47,964 nt of DNA from Phycisphaerae bacterium (GCA_002689385.1 NZFX01000058.1:1-47964), one strand, 5' to 3'; numbered from the stretch's first letter, positions 33,476-42,151 are shown. Notes: generated by a model not told the origin, from the sequence alone. Numbers and translations: made by a program.

Positions 33476-34146
33476 ATGTCTAGCTCCGGCCGGTATCGGT
33501 CTGGGTGCTTGGGCTCTTCGTGCATATAGAACAACCAAGCCGTCTGCTTAATAAACTCAGCGAGTAACCCTCGCTCAATAGTTGCCTCGCTCGCTTCTTC
33601 GCGAGTGAGGTTGCTTATTTTTTTTGGGAACGAAGCGCTAATATCATACATGTCAACAAAACCATCATCCTCATAACTTTTCGCTTCAATCACACCTATC
33701 GAAGCTGAACAGTATCCTTCCCACAACCACTGATTTCCAGGAGGCGTAAGTGAATAACTATGCAGGTCGATAAAAATAACAACATCAACTTGCAATGCTT
33801 TTGCAATATCAGTTGTAGGCATCGCAGACCATTGCGGAGTTTCAAACTGCCACTGCGCTACAACAGTTGGATGCAATACACTTGCACCAGCTGCGTACAT
33901 CGCGATTCTTCCAGCAACGCCCTCGGCAATCACGTTAGAAATGCCTGGATGATCGTAATGCACTGACAAATCGGTATCAATAACAACGGCAACTTTTTTT
34001 CCTTCAAGCGAATAGTCCGCCTCTTTTTCAATAAGCATCTGGTCTTCCATCACTTGCTTGCCAGCGCCAATGAACTCAAACACCGAACAACCGCTTACAA
34101 CAGCCGTTGAAACGATCGCTAGAACAATAATACTTATACGAATCAT
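33472..34146 (-). CDS. Lipoprotein of unknown function (first of a tandem pair)
   Basis: 224 residues with a clear lipobox VVSGC near residue 20. The segments GKKVAVVIDTDLSVHYDHPGISNVIAEGVAG and LQVDVVIFIDLHSYSLTP parallel VVFVDDRRNV..RRIVAEK and AENLIYVELTGFSL in the next gene, so the two are probably distant paralogues. The function is unknown; membrane attachment after export is likely. Its ATG overlaps the DUF2752 gene stop (ATGA), and its stop overlaps the next start, giving a three-gene operon. Confidence 0.78.
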   Translation of the reverse strand: MIRISIIVLAIVSTAVVSGCSVFEFIGAGKQVMEDQMLIEKEADYSLEGKKVAVVIDTDLSVHYDHPGISNVIAEGVAGRIAMYAAGASVLHPTVVAQWQFETPQWSAMPTTDIAKALQVDVVIFIDLHSYSLTPPGNQWLWEGYCSASIGVIEAKSYEDDGFVDMYDISASFPKKISNLTREEASEATIERGLLAEFIKQTAWLFYMHEEPKHPDRYRPELDI

Positions 34147-34610
34147 AAAACACCTCGATGCAATAAAATTTTAAATCCCCAAGAAACAAGTGCCAACAAG
34201 GCAACAATAAGAAAAAGTTTTGATGGTGGGAATCTATAGAGCAATCCATGAAAAGAATACCCAGTGCTTGCTGTAAACAATGCACACAGAGCAACTGCAA
34301 TTGTTACAAATGCCAATAGCATTCCCATGGGTTGCGACATGAAAGCCGAAGGCAGCTCGCCTCGGACTGTATGGCTCCAAGCTGTTGTCATCCCGCACGT
34401 CGGGCAAGGCACATCGGCGGCAAGAATCCAGCCACATGTCGGCAAACCAAGTTGCTGATGAGTACCAATTCCTTTTGCAGATGGCGTCAGGAAAAAAGCA
34501 ACACTCAAAAGAGCCATCGCAACAAGTGCAACGCCCAGGGCATGCAACCGCCGTGCGCGTTCCGTTTTCACGGGCATTGTGTGTTCCATTGTTGCCTCTT
34601 CGCACTCCAT
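34143..34610 (-). CDS. DUF2752 membrane protein
   Basis: 155 residues if started at 34610. LPTCGWILAADVPCPTCGMTTAWSHTVRGELPSAFMSQPMG is the DUF2752 signature, with paired cysteines, and three or four hydrophobic segments flank it. The role is unknown. The start is uncertain: 34610 lies 9 nt after TATCCT on the minus strand (leaderless type), while 34589 has AGAGG 5 nt upstream. The open frame to 34694 would run over the promoter of the M19 dipeptidase. It heads the lipoprotein operon. Confidence 0.82.
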   Translation of the reverse strand: MECEEATMEHTMPVKTERARRLHALGVALVAMALLSVAFFLTPSAKGIGTHQQLGLPTCGWILAADVPCPTCGMTTAWSHTVRGELPSAFMSQPMGMLLAFVTIAVALCALFTASTGYSFHGLLYRFPPSKLFLIVALLALVSWGFKILLHRGVL

Positions 34611-34618
34611 GAGTGACA

Positions 34619-34664
34619 CAGGATACCCGCAAACAAGTTCGCTTTGGTCTCTTGGTGTATCCTG
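34619..34664. promoter_or_regulatory. Divergent promoter region with inverted CAGGATAC/GTATCCTG
   Basis: CAGGATAC (34619-34626) and GTATCCTG (34657-34664) form an 8-bp inverted repeat separated by 30 bp. On each strand the arm contains TATCCT, lying 9 or 10 nt before the ATG of the DUF2752 gene or of the M19 dipeptidase. It may be a matched pair of -10 elements or a shared operator. Confidence 0.4.
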
Positions 34665-34673
34665 CCTGTACTT

Positions 34674-35639
34674 ATGCATTGGATAGATGGACATATTGAC
34701 CTCGCATACGTTGCCCTAAAAGACAGGAATATCATGCAACTATGTCAGGAAAGCGACAAAAAGTGCATTTCAATTCCAGACCTCGCGAATAGCCCCATCA
34801 GTACTTTTTTTGGGACTATCTACACCTCGCCTGCAAATGACACCGCTGGCTACGGCACCAGTGCGAACCGCGATGCTTCTTTTGAAGCCGGCACAAAACA
34901 ACTTGATGTATATAACGAACTTGTCAACTCTGGCGTGCTCACAATGCAACACAAGGGTTGTATGTGCACGGAACAACTTTCGATGTTGTTGTTAATGGAG
35001 GGTGCAGACCCTATTCGCTCTCCAGAAGATGTCTCATGGTGGAAAAACCAAGGCCTCCGTGCTGTTGGGCTCACTTGGTCAACCGGAACGCGTTACGCTG
35101 GCGGGAACAACTGCAAACATGGCATTACAGATGAAGGCAAGGAACTGGTCACTTCACTCGATGAATACAACATCATGCATGATGTTTCGCATCTTTCTGA
35201 TGCATCTTTTGATGATTTACTTTCAATCACTCAGGCTCCAATCATTGCTAGCCATTCAAATAGTCGATCTGTGTTACAGAGTGATTCGCAACGACATTTG
35301 CGTGATGAACAAGCAATAGAAATTTTCAAAAGAGGCGGTGTTATTGGATTAAATCTTTACACACAATTTTTGTCAAAATCTTTTGATAAAAACAACGCCG
35401 ATGCAACGATTAAAGATTGCGTTGAACACATCATGCACCTCTGCAATCTAGCCGGCAACAAAATGCAAGTAGCACTTGGAAGCGATTTTGATGGCGGTTT
35501 TCCTACAACTTATTTACCCATAGAGCTAAAGCACCCCAATCAGTTATGTAATTTAAGCAACGCTTTGCGCACCGCAGGCTTCAACGAAAAAGAGCTCGCT
35601 TCCTTTGCGCACGGCGCTTGGATGCGCGTGTTTAGTTAA
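34674..35639 (+). CDS. Membrane dipeptidase-like protein (peptidase M19)
   Basis: 321 residues from the ATG at 34674, giving the family start WIDGHIDLAY (H-x-D zinc ligands). Then follow LLMEGADPIRSPEDVSWW (bridging glutamate), GLRAVGLTW, the two histidines in HDVSHLSD and IIASHSNSR, and LGSDFDGGF. All metal ligands of renal-dipeptidase-type enzymes are thus present. Members cleave dipeptides or related amides. No signal peptide is seen, so a cytoplasmic location is likely. The last 8 bases overlap the end of the convergent gene. Confidence 0.9.
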   Translation: MHWIDGHIDLAYVALKDRNIMQLCQESDKKCISIPDLANSPISTFFGTIYTSPANDTAGYGTSANRDASFEAGTKQLDVYNELVNSGVLTMQHKGCMCTEQLSMLLLMEGADPIRSPEDVSWWKNQGLRAVGLTWSTGTRYAGGNNCKHGITDEGKELVTSLDEYNIMHDVSHLSDASFDDLLSITQAPIIASHSNSRSVLQSDSQRHLRDEQAIEIFKRGGVIGLNLYTQFLSKSFDKNNADATIKDCVEHIMHLCNLAGNKMQVALGSDFDGGFPTTYLPIELKHPNQLCNLSNALRTAGFNEKELASFAHGAWMRVFS

Positions 35640-36816
35640 GCGGAGTGCAATACATACCAGTGTTGCCTTCGACCTGCACTTGAGCAAGTAGATGCATGCG
35701 CACTTCTGTGCCATGCAAATCTGCAACTGCAACAGCGTCATCTGTAAAAATATGTTGCACCGGAGTTAAAGAAGCATCAATTTTCAAACCGCCACAAGCC
35801 ATTGCGACAAGTGAACGATGCCGAACAATCCATGCGGAAACAATTGCCGCATCACGTAAATCATTTGCATCAGCAAGTACATGCAAGCAACCATCTGTAT
35901 CTACTGCAAGTTCCACATGTTCGTTCTCTGGGCAACGGGGAGCTATTGAAAGCAACCCATCAACGTACGATGCATATTCTGCAGGCAACTTTTCAACTGC
36001 TTCTTCGGCAACTACCGTTTTCTCCACTTGAACATTAGTTACCGGGGCCGGTTGCTCTGGCTCAATGACTTCCGTTGGAGTGATTTTTGGCTGTTCCGAA
36101 ATCGGTGTTTCATGGCGCTCAGTAGTTGGCAGTTGATCTTCTTCGCCAACTGCATTTCGAATTCTACCGAGCAAATCAACAACGTTGCTTTCGCGAGAAA
36201 AACTGACTTGCGAAACAACATTGCTCGTACTGCCCATCGCTGGAAGTGCGGGGCCAACTTTAACAGATACACCTAGTTGTAAATCAGCAGTCTGCACTAT
36301 TCGATTTGCAGCGTCTGTAGAAGCACGCTCTTCAGCACCCACTACGACAAGTCGAATGGATGGAGCTTGCGTCTCTTCACCAGCGCTCGTAATGAGTCCT
36401 TTTAGCAAACGGTATGCTCCAACGACTGCTGCCTGATCTGCACCTGATAACAACGTTACTTGATCGGCGTCACAATGCAACAGAGAAGTAGGGTCAGCAT
36501 CTGCTGGTGGCTGGACAATCCAGTGCACGCCTTGCCCCGAGACTCTGCTAAGGACATCCTCCATTGAAGAGCAGCCTTGCAATTCAAAATCGCCCATTCC
36601 GATTGCCGCAACATCAACGGTGTCTTCATGCATTCGAACGAGCATAACCGTTCCGCCGGCTGCTTCTCGACCTGCGTAAGGAACAAGCCACAAGCCCCCC
36701 TGCACAGGCAAATGCGCTGGCAATAATAACTCAAGAGAGGGTTTTATTGGTCCGTCAGGTGCGGTAGTAAATAGCGCTGCAAGCTCTGCGTAATGTTCCG
36801 AACTTGGAGGCGTCAT
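35632..36816 (-). CDS. Unknown protein co-encoded with a ParA-like ATPase
   Basis: 394 residues that I do not recognise. The N-terminal 220 residues look like an alpha/beta domain (GGLWLVPYAGREAAGG.., SIRLVVVGAEERAS). A Pro/Glu-rich linker follows at about 240-285, then a C-terminal domain beginning AEYASYVDGLLSIAPRCPENEHVELAVDTDG. No membrane segment or signal peptide is seen, so it is cytoplasmic. Its ATG overlaps the ParA-like stop by four bases, so the two proteins probably act together, perhaps in positioning or regulation. Confidence 0.75.
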   Translation of the reverse strand: MTPPSSEHYAELAALFTTAPDGPIKPSLELLLPAHLPVQGGLWLVPYAGREAAGGTVMLVRMHEDTVDVAAIGMGDFELQGCSSMEDVLSRVSGQGVHWIVQPPADADPTSLLHCDADQVTLLSGADQAAVVGAYRLLKGLITSAGEETQAPSIRLVVVGAEERASTDAANRIVQTADLQLGVSVKVGPALPAMGSTSNVVSQVSFSRESNVVDLLGRIRNAVGEEDQLPTTERHETPISEQPKITPTEVIEPEQPAPVTNVQVEKTVVAEEAVEKLPAEYASYVDGLLSIAPRCPENEHVELAVDTDGCLHVLADANDLRDAAIVSAWIVRHRSLVAMACGGLKIDASLTPVQHIFTDDAVAVADLHGTEVRMHLLAQVQVEGNTGMYCTPLN

Positions 36817-37733
36817 CCGCGTACCTCATCGGGCATAATGCGACCAATGACTGATGGTGTTTCCTGTGATGGCGTGGCCGTTTCAAAGGTACCAACGCGC
36901 TGAGCAAGCTCGGCAGCTCGACCCCCAGCGCCCGCTTTTACTTCCACTATTGGGGTTGGAGGTGTGTAGATTTCTTCTAACCACGATAGTAAGGCTTCGA
37001 AATCACGATCTGCTTCGCTGTCTTTGGCGAACTCTATGACGGGTTGCCCAAAACTGGCTGCTTCTCGGATCGTTTCATGGTCTCGTATAACTGTAGGCGC
37101 TACTTCTGGCGCAAATGATTCTTGCAGAGAATGAAGTAACTTACGAGCAAGCGGTGATGCCCGATGAATCGATGGAATAATTCGACACGGCAACGGTTTG
37201 CCAATACGTGCGATCAGTGCGTCGATTGTTTTTCGCTGGCGGCGAGCCCCACGGATAGAGAAGTAACCAGTTTCAACAGGGATAAGCGCTTCGGTCGCTG
37301 CACGAAGTGAGTTGTATGTAAGAAGCCCGATGTTTGGCGGGCAATCTATAACGCAAACATCGAAATCTTTACCCCAATGTGCCAATAAACTTTCTAAACG
37401 CCGATCACGGTCCGGCATGGCCTGCAATGCCCCGCCTGGCGCTTCAAGCGCAGACAACATCATCGTGCTTGGAGCAAGGTGCAAGTTGCGAGTGATTTCC
37501 CACAAGTATGCATCCTTTTGCAAGGTTGCATCGTGCTTGGCAACCATCGCGTCACCTATATGGCACTCTATCTGGTCTTCAGGGACACCAAGACCAGCCG
37601 CACAATGCGACTGAGGGTCCATGTCGACAAGTAATGTTCTTTTGCCTCTACGGGCATATACGGCGGCTAGGTTGATCGATGTCGTCGTCTTCCCACATCC
37701 GCCTTTTTGATTCACAACTGAAAATGTACGCAC
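36813..37733 (-). CDS. ParA/MinD-like ATPase
   Basis: 306 residues from a GTG start at 37733, which has AGAGG 6 nt upstream; an in-frame TTG at 37754 lacks such a site. SVVNQKGGCGKTTTSINLA is the deviant Walker A of ParA, followed by LLVDMDPQSH and the CVIDCPPNIGLLTYNSL switch. Such ATPases dimerise with ATP on DNA or membrane and place plasmids, chromosomes or other cargo. No parB or parS site is seen nearby. The C-terminal 40 residues are a family-specific tail. The partner is probably the next gene. A palindrome and repeat unit lie upstream. Confidence 0.9.
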   Translation of the reverse strand: MRTFSVVNQKGGCGKTTTSINLAAVYARRGKRTLLVDMDPQSHCAAGLGVPEDQIECHIGDAMVAKHDATLQKDAYLWEITRNLHLAPSTMMLSALEAPGGALQAMPDRDRRLESLLAHWGKDFDVCVIDCPPNIGLLTYNSLRAATEALIPVETGYFSIRGARRQRKTIDALIARIGKPLPCRIIPSIHRASPLARKLLHSLQESFAPEVAPTVIRDHETIREAASFGQPVIEFAKDSEADRDFEALLSWLEEIYTPPTPIVEVKAGAGGRAAELAQRVGTFETATPSQETPSVIGRIMPDEVRG

Positions 37734-37837
37734 AAAAATCCTCTCTGGCTCCAAAAAAAGAGCGACCTTTCTTTATCGGAACTCATCATCGCTTTCCTTG
37801 AATGCTCAACTTTCCAACTCCGCACTTTTCAGCTTTG

Positions 37838-37854
37838 AAAGTGACTGTCACTTT
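37838..37854. promoter_or_regulatory. Palindrome AAAGTGA-N3-TCACTTT upstream of the ParA-like gene
   Basis: Perfect 7-bp arms around CTG, 105 bp before the ParA-like start. It matches the palindrome after csrA (31284-31302), whose centre is the reverse complement, CAG. It shares the core GTGA-N3-TCAC with the inverted repeat in the acpP leader. Confidence 0.5.
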
Positions 37855-37881
37855 GAAAAACTTTTCTCTGCCGAGAAATTA

Positions 37882-37900
37882 ATTCCTGAGAGGTTTTTTT
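37882..37900 (+). repeat. Intergenic repeat unit, CCTCAGAG family (variant)
   Basis: ATTCCTGAGAGGTTTTTTT, a diverged unit of the family at 4197 and 31315. As at 31284-31334, it follows a GTGA-N3-TCAC palindrome at about the same distance (roughly 30 bp). Confidence 0.6.
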
Positions 37901-37944
37901 GGAGTGCAAATCTCGAGTTGAGAGTAATAAAATCGAGCGGGTTT

Positions 37945-39060
37945 TTAAAGAATAGCGCCGACAGAGGTCCAAGCAAGGGCGATTGCTGAATCATCAACGT
38001 TTTCGACCACATCCGCCCCATTCTCAGTTGGGAGCACCAATCGAATACTAGAATCGATTGCTTTTTTATCCACGCGCATTACATCGAGCAAACGATCGAT
38101 ATGCACAGGCATGGGCAAGCGTGTTGGCAACCCAAGACTAACGAGCAGACTTCGCAATAAATCACCCCGAACACCATCGACGAGCCCACACGCTTCTGCG
38201 CAAGCAACAGCCGCGACTAATCCAATCGAAACAGCTTCGCCATGAAACAATCTAAGCTCAGGGATCGGCTCAATAGCATGCGCAAATGTGTGCCCAAGAT
38301 TTAATAGCGCCCTGCACCCCGCCTCGCGTTCATCAGCTGCAACCACATCTGCCTTGATCTGCGCGCTCATCGTGACAAGCTCAACCAACACTCCAGCGTC
38401 ACGAGCAAAAATAGCGTCTACTTGCTCTAGAAGAAGCTGCAACATCCCATCGTTTCCAAGCATTGCATGTTTCACGCATTCAGCAAGACCACATCGAAAT
38501 TGACGATTATCAAGTGTACCTAAAGTTGCAACATCTGCAACAACGACTTTTGGTTGCCAGAACGCCCCTGCTAAATTTTTACCAAGCACTGATCCGCCAT
38601 CCGCCGTTGGCAATGGTACGTTCACCCCTGTTTTACCCCCAATAGAAGCGTCAACCATTGCAAGTAGCGTTGTTGGCACCTGCACGAACGGCACCCCGCG
38701 CATAAACGATGCCGCCGCAAAGCCGCCTATATCCCCTGCAAGGCCACCGCCAATCGCTATACAATTGGTGCCGCGATCGCAACCGTCCCTAAGCATCGAA
38801 GACCAGATGGCTTCAACGGTTGGCATAACTTTGTTGGATTCAACAGCATCAATACCAAAGGGTTCAGCACAAGCTGAATCCTCTTCAAATGATTGCACCG
38901 CAATCTGCGCATGCGTTTCTTGCACTTTTTCATCCACGATAAAAAAATGCTTCTTCGAGGGTGATACGCCTTGAACAATGGAGCCAAGAGACGAAAGAAT
39001 TTCATACCCTACTAAAATCTCGTACGAACGACTTCCCAATGCAACTGCGACTGTATTCAT
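37945..39060 (-). CDS. aroB: 3-dehydroquinate synthase
   Basis: 371 residues. The conserved block GGGLAGDIGGFAAASFMRG..QVPTTLLAMVDASIGGKTGVN lies near residues 103-148, and the metal-binding residues are in AECVKH, LNLGHTFAHAIE and FHGEAVSIG. The enzyme turns DAHP into 3-dehydroquinate, the second step of the shikimate pathway, with NAD and zinc or cobalt, in the cytoplasm. Its ATG overlaps the stop of the unknown membrane protein gene (ATGA), so it is the second gene of a pair. No other aro gene is adjacent. Confidence 0.96.
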   Translation of the reverse strand: MNTVAVALGSRSYEILVGYEILSSLGSIVQGVSPSKKHFFIVDEKVQETHAQIAVQSFEEDSACAEPFGIDAVESNKVMPTVEAIWSSMLRDGCDRGTNCIAIGGGLAGDIGGFAAASFMRGVPFVQVPTTLLAMVDASIGGKTGVNVPLPTADGGSVLGKNLAGAFWQPKVVVADVATLGTLDNRQFRCGLAECVKHAMLGNDGMLQLLLEQVDAIFARDAGVLVELVTMSAQIKADVVAADEREAGCRALLNLGHTFAHAIEPIPELRLFHGEAVSIGLVAAVACAEACGLVDGVRGDLLRSLLVSLGLPTRLPMPVHIDRLLDVMRVDKKAIDSSIRLVLPTENGADVVENVDDSAIALAWTSVGAIL

Positions 39061-39779
39061 GTTTCGTCCTCAACTTGTTCGTACATCTGCGCAAGTGCTT
39101 GCGATGCATTATCGGGCAAGTCACTTGCATAATTTTCCATTGCATCAACAACATCGTCCGTCTGTATATGAACGCTTCGTCGTGTTTGTTTTTTTGGTTG
39201 CATCAATCGAGCACAAATATAAACGATTAATGAAACCACAAAAAGAACCGGCAGCAAAAAATAGAATGCGGGCACATTCGGACCCGTTGAAGTTGTTGCG
39301 ATTGCTAGGGCAGTGGTCACAAACGTAGGGTACACCCGAATCTGCGCATCACGGCCTTCCAATGAAACGGTTTTATAAAAACGAGCAATGCCTGAAACTT
39401 GTTCTCCCTTGTGCGCCTTGCACGAACCTGCAACAATCAAAATGACTAGCTGCCCATCTTCCATACGGACGAACCATTCCTGCACGTCAATCCATGGGCT
39501 TGCTTCTCTTGTAAGCTCAAGCTTACCACTCCACCGAATAAGATTCCCTCTGAATTGAGCAGGAGCGCTCATAAGTGATTCTCTGTCCATTTCTGTCCCA
39601 TTGGTACCAAATGGTTTGCTCCACTGTCGAACATCCTGCAGAAGCGCTTCGAGTGCTTCACCATGCGTTTCACGACCATCAACCGCTGTTTCAAGCCGAA
39701 TCTTGCCATTATCAGCCATTGGAGGTATTCCTGCCCCAAAACTGAACAAGACCGTAAAAAACAGTAAAAGAGTACGCAT
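39057..39779 (-). CDS. Exported protein with one C-terminal membrane helix, unknown function
   Basis: 240 residues. A signal peptide (MRTLLLFFTVLFSFGAG) is followed by a periplasmic domain of about 150 residues with GNLIRWSGKLELTRE and GEQVSGIARFYKTV, beta-like in character. A single helix (AFYFLLPVLFVVSLIVYICARL, about residues 171-192) then leads to a cytoplasmic tail with RRSVHIQTDDVV. I do not recognise the family. It is translationally coupled to aroB, but nothing in the sequence ties it to the shikimate pathway. The gene diverges from tRNA-Glu. Confidence 0.75.
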   Translation of the reverse strand: MRTLLLFFTVLFSFGAGIPPMADNGKIRLETAVDGRETHGEALEALLQDVRQWSKPFGTNGTEMDRESLMSAPAQFRGNLIRWSGKLELTREASPWIDVQEWFVRMEDGQLVILIVAGSCKAHKGEQVSGIARFYKTVSLEGRDAQIRVYPTFVTTALAIATTSTGPNVPAFYFLLPVLFVVSLIVYICARLMQPKKQTRRSVHIQTDDVVDAMENYASDLPDNASQALAQMYEQVEDET

Positions 39780-39819
39780 TTTCTACAGGATACACTCTGC
39801 AACAAAGTCGTGAGTACGG

Positions 39820-39825
39820 TATCAT
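39820..39825 (+). promoter_or_regulatory. Candidate -10 element of the tRNA-Glu gene
   Basis: CGGTATCAT, identical over nine bases to the element before tRNA-Pro, ends 12 nt before the first base of tRNA-Glu. No strong -35 is seen. Confidence 0.5.
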
Positions 39826-39837
39826 TCCTCGCCTGTA

Positions 39838-39911
39838 GGTCCCATCGTCTAGCCAGGTCAGGACACCAGGTTTTCATCCTGGGAACAGGGGTTCGAATCC
39901 CCTTGGGATCA
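39838..39911 (+). tRNA. tRNA-Glu (anticodon TTC)
   Basis: 74 nt. The acceptor arm GGTCCCA pairs with TGGGATC (one G-T pair) with discriminator A. The anticodon stem CCAGG/CCTGG holds the loop TTTTCAT, giving anticodon TTC. The T arm has GGGGTTCGAATCCCC. No CCA is encoded. The PagL-like gene starts 14 bp after it on the same strand, so both may be transcribed together. Confidence 0.96.
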
Positions 39912-39925
39912 TTAGGGAGCACTCT

Positions 39926-40564
39926 ATGATTCAAACACTTGCAATCGCACTCTGCGCCACGACAGCAGAATATCAACCCATTGATATCACTGCGCTTTCA
40001 TCGCTTTCCCTTGGAAACTCCAAGGAGATTGCACAACATCAACCAGAACAGCAAGTGCTTTTTACTGAAGAAATGGCACCGTTGCCAAATTCTTGGGGCA
40101 AAGCAGGCGCATGGCGATGGGGAGTAAACGGTGGTTGGGGGGAAGACATCAAAGACGCAAACAACACGTTGATCAATCTTGGTGTTGAGTTTGAATATTT
40201 TGTTGATGATGACCTTAGTATTGACCTTGGTCTGTATTACATGGACGTTGACCAAATTGGCGACAACGCAACTGGTGTTAACTTTACGCTGCAACTTCGC
40301 TGGCACTTCATTGCGAAAGAATCTTGGTCCATGTTCGTTGAGGGCGGCGCAGGGCTCCTGCGCACATCAAACGATGTTCCAAGCGATGGCTCTGCATTTA
40401 ACTTTACTCCACAGGCAGGTCTCGGTTTTACATTTGACATCGGCAACAACAATCGCTGGATGATCGGGACTCGTTGGCACCACATATCAAATGCTAACAC
40501 CTATTCCTCCAACCCCGGTCGTGACTCAATCATGATCTGGACCGGCATCTCTTTCCCCTATTAA
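39926..40564 (+). CDS. Acyloxyacyl hydrolase/PagL-like lipid A deacylase
   Basis: 212 residues with a GGGAG ribosome-binding site 7-11 nt before the ATG. The C-terminal half alternates polar and hydrophobic residues as in an outer-membrane beta-barrel, and ends in a phenylalanine-containing strand (ISFPY). WHHISNANTYSSNPGRDS matches the PagL active-site motif (His and Ser of the catalytic triad, then NPG). PagL removes the 3-O acyl chain of lipid A in the outer membrane. The N-terminal signal is short and the first 50 residues are polar. The gene follows tRNA-Glu by 14 bp. Confidence 0.82.
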   Translation: MIQTLAIALCATTAEYQPIDITALSSLSLGNSKEIAQHQPEQQVLFTEEMAPLPNSWGKAGAWRWGVNGGWGEDIKDANNTLINLGVEFEYFVDDDLSIDLGLYYMDVDQIGDNATGVNFTLQLRWHFIAKESWSMFVEGGAGLLRTSNDVPSDGSAFNFTPQAGLGFTFDIGNNNRWMIGTRWHHISNANTYSSNPGRDSIMIWTGISFPY

Positions 40565-40615
40565 TCTACCCGCGGCAAATAAAACCCACAAAAAAGCCGT
40601 TGTACTCTGGATTAA

Positions 40616-41872
40616 TTACCCGGTAAATTTTGCAATTGCAAGTGACACGTTGTGACCGCCGAAGCCAAACGAGTTATTGAGCGCAATCTTAATGTCACGT
40701 TCTTGCGGAGTGTTTGCAACAAAATTCAAATCAAATCCCTCGTCCGGATTATCGAGGTTGATCGTTGGTGGCATGACGCCCTCAGTAATCGCCTTCACAA
40801 CAGCGATGGATTCAAGACCACCTGCTGCGCCAAGCGTGTGCCCTGTACATGACTTCGTTGAACTGATCGCAAGATTGTATGCATGGCCACCAAAAAGTGA
40901 TTTGACTGCGTGCACTTCAGCGGCATCACCAAGAGGAGTCGATGTGCCGTGTGCGTTGATGTAGTCAACTTCGTCAGGGTTAACCTGTGCATTGCAAAGA
41001 GCTGAGGTCATCGCAGCTTGCGCGCCAGCACCCTGTGCATCTGGAGCTGCAATATGTCCAGCATCGCCTGTAATACCGAAACCAATAATTTCAGCAAGAA
41101 TGTTTGCCCCGCGCGCCTTTGCATGTTCGAGCTCTTCAACGGCAAGTACCGCTGCACCTTCTGAAAGAACAAAACCATCACGATCGCGGTCAAAAGGACG
41201 CGATGCAAGCGATGGCTCGTCATTACGGGTTGATAGTGCTTTCATGGCAGAAAAAGAGCTGACGCAAACTGGTGAAACTGCTCCCTCGGCACCGCCAGCA
41301 AGAATAAAGTCTGCTTGATCCATCGCAATAAACATGCACGCTTCTGCGAGCGCATGCCCGCCTGTCGCACACGCTGTAGCGGGCGAGGAGTTCACGCCAC
41401 GCAAATTGAACCGGATGGAAGTATTCCCAGCAGCGGCATTTACCATAAGTTTTGGCACAGTAAATGGACTTAAACGCCTTGGACCTTTTGCTGCCAAAAG
41501 ATTTGAAAAGTTTTCAATGGTTTGGATTCCGCCAACACCCGAACCGATTACAACGCCACGGCGATACGAATCACCTTGCTCCCAATCAAGCCCGCAGTGT
41601 TCCATTGCTTCTACAGCAGCCCAAATACCTAGTTGGGCAAAACGGTCTGTCTTCTTTATCTCCCCACGGTCAAGTTTCTCAGTCGGGTCCCAACCATGGA
41701 CCTCGCCTGCTATTCGAGCTGGCCATCGGTCGTCTTGTTCAAACGCAGTGATAGGCCCAATGCATGAGCGACCTTCGAGCATGCCAGACCACGTCGAAGC
41801 CACATCGTGACCAAGATTTGAAATGGCTCCTAAGCCAGTTATTACAACCCGACGTTGGGAAAAAACAGACAT
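40616..41872 (-). CDS. fabF: Beta-ketoacyl-ACP synthase II
   Basis: 418 residues. The Cys-His-His triad is visible: the cysteine in TACATGGHALAEA, the first histidine in NAHGTSTPLGD, and the second in STKSCTGHTLGAAGG; the C-terminal NSFGFGGHN loop is present. FabF extends acyl-ACP with malonyl-ACP in type II fatty acid synthesis. It lies 12 bp after acpP and is the last gene of the fab operon. A second FabF-like enzyme is not seen in the window. Confidence 0.96.
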   Translation of the reverse strand: MSVFSQRRVVITGLGAISNLGHDVASTWSGMLEGRSCIGPITAFEQDDRWPARIAGEVHGWDPTEKLDRGEIKKTDRFAQLGIWAAVEAMEHCGLDWEQGDSYRRGVVIGSGVGGIQTIENFSNLLAAKGPRRLSPFTVPKLMVNAAAGNTSIRFNLRGVNSSPATACATGGHALAEACMFIAMDQADFILAGGAEGAVSPVCVSSFSAMKALSTRNDEPSLASRPFDRDRDGFVLSEGAAVLAVEELEHAKARGANILAEIIGFGITGDAGHIAAPDAQGAGAQAAMTSALCNAQVNPDEVDYINAHGTSTPLGDAAEVHAVKSLFGGHAYNLAISSTKSCTGHTLGAAGGLESIAVVKAITEGVMPPTINLDNPDEGFDLNFVANTPQERDIKIALNNSFGFGGHNVSLAIAKFTG

Positions 41873-41884
41873 GGTGTACCTGTT

Positions 41885-42133
41885 TTACTCAGCGCCGGAT
41901 GCGTCTGCAATAAAATCAACTGCGCTTCCAACTGTTTGGATTTGCTCAGCTTTGTCATCTGGAATATCCGTTGAAAACGCATCTTCAAGTTCCATAACAA
42001 GCTCAACAGTGTCAAGACTGTCTGCATTAAGATCATTTGCGAAGCTTGACTCAAGCTTTACTTCTGCTTTATCAACGCCGAGTTGGGTTGAAACGATATC
42101 AATCACTTTAGCTTCAATTTCTGCACGTGTCAT
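41885..42133 (-). CDS. acpP: Acyl carrier protein
   Basis: 82 residues, acidic, with [20 protein letters not shown], whose serine carries the 4'-phosphopantetheine arm. It shuttles the growing acyl chain between Fab enzymes. GGAG precedes the ATG. A perfect TATAAT and a palindrome lie just upstream, so acpP and fabF can be transcribed apart from the rest of the operon. Confidence 0.97.
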   Translation of the reverse strand: MTRAEIEAKVIDIVSTQLGVDKAEVKLESSFANDLNADSLDTVELVMELEDAFSTDIPDDKAEQIQTVGSAVDFIADASGAE

Positions 42134-42151
42134 CGTGTGACTCCTTTAATA

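Noticed and set aside
37734-37754. TTG start for the ParA-like protein
   Set aside because: The GTG at 37733 has AGAGG at the right distance and gives the usual short N-terminus before the Walker motif.
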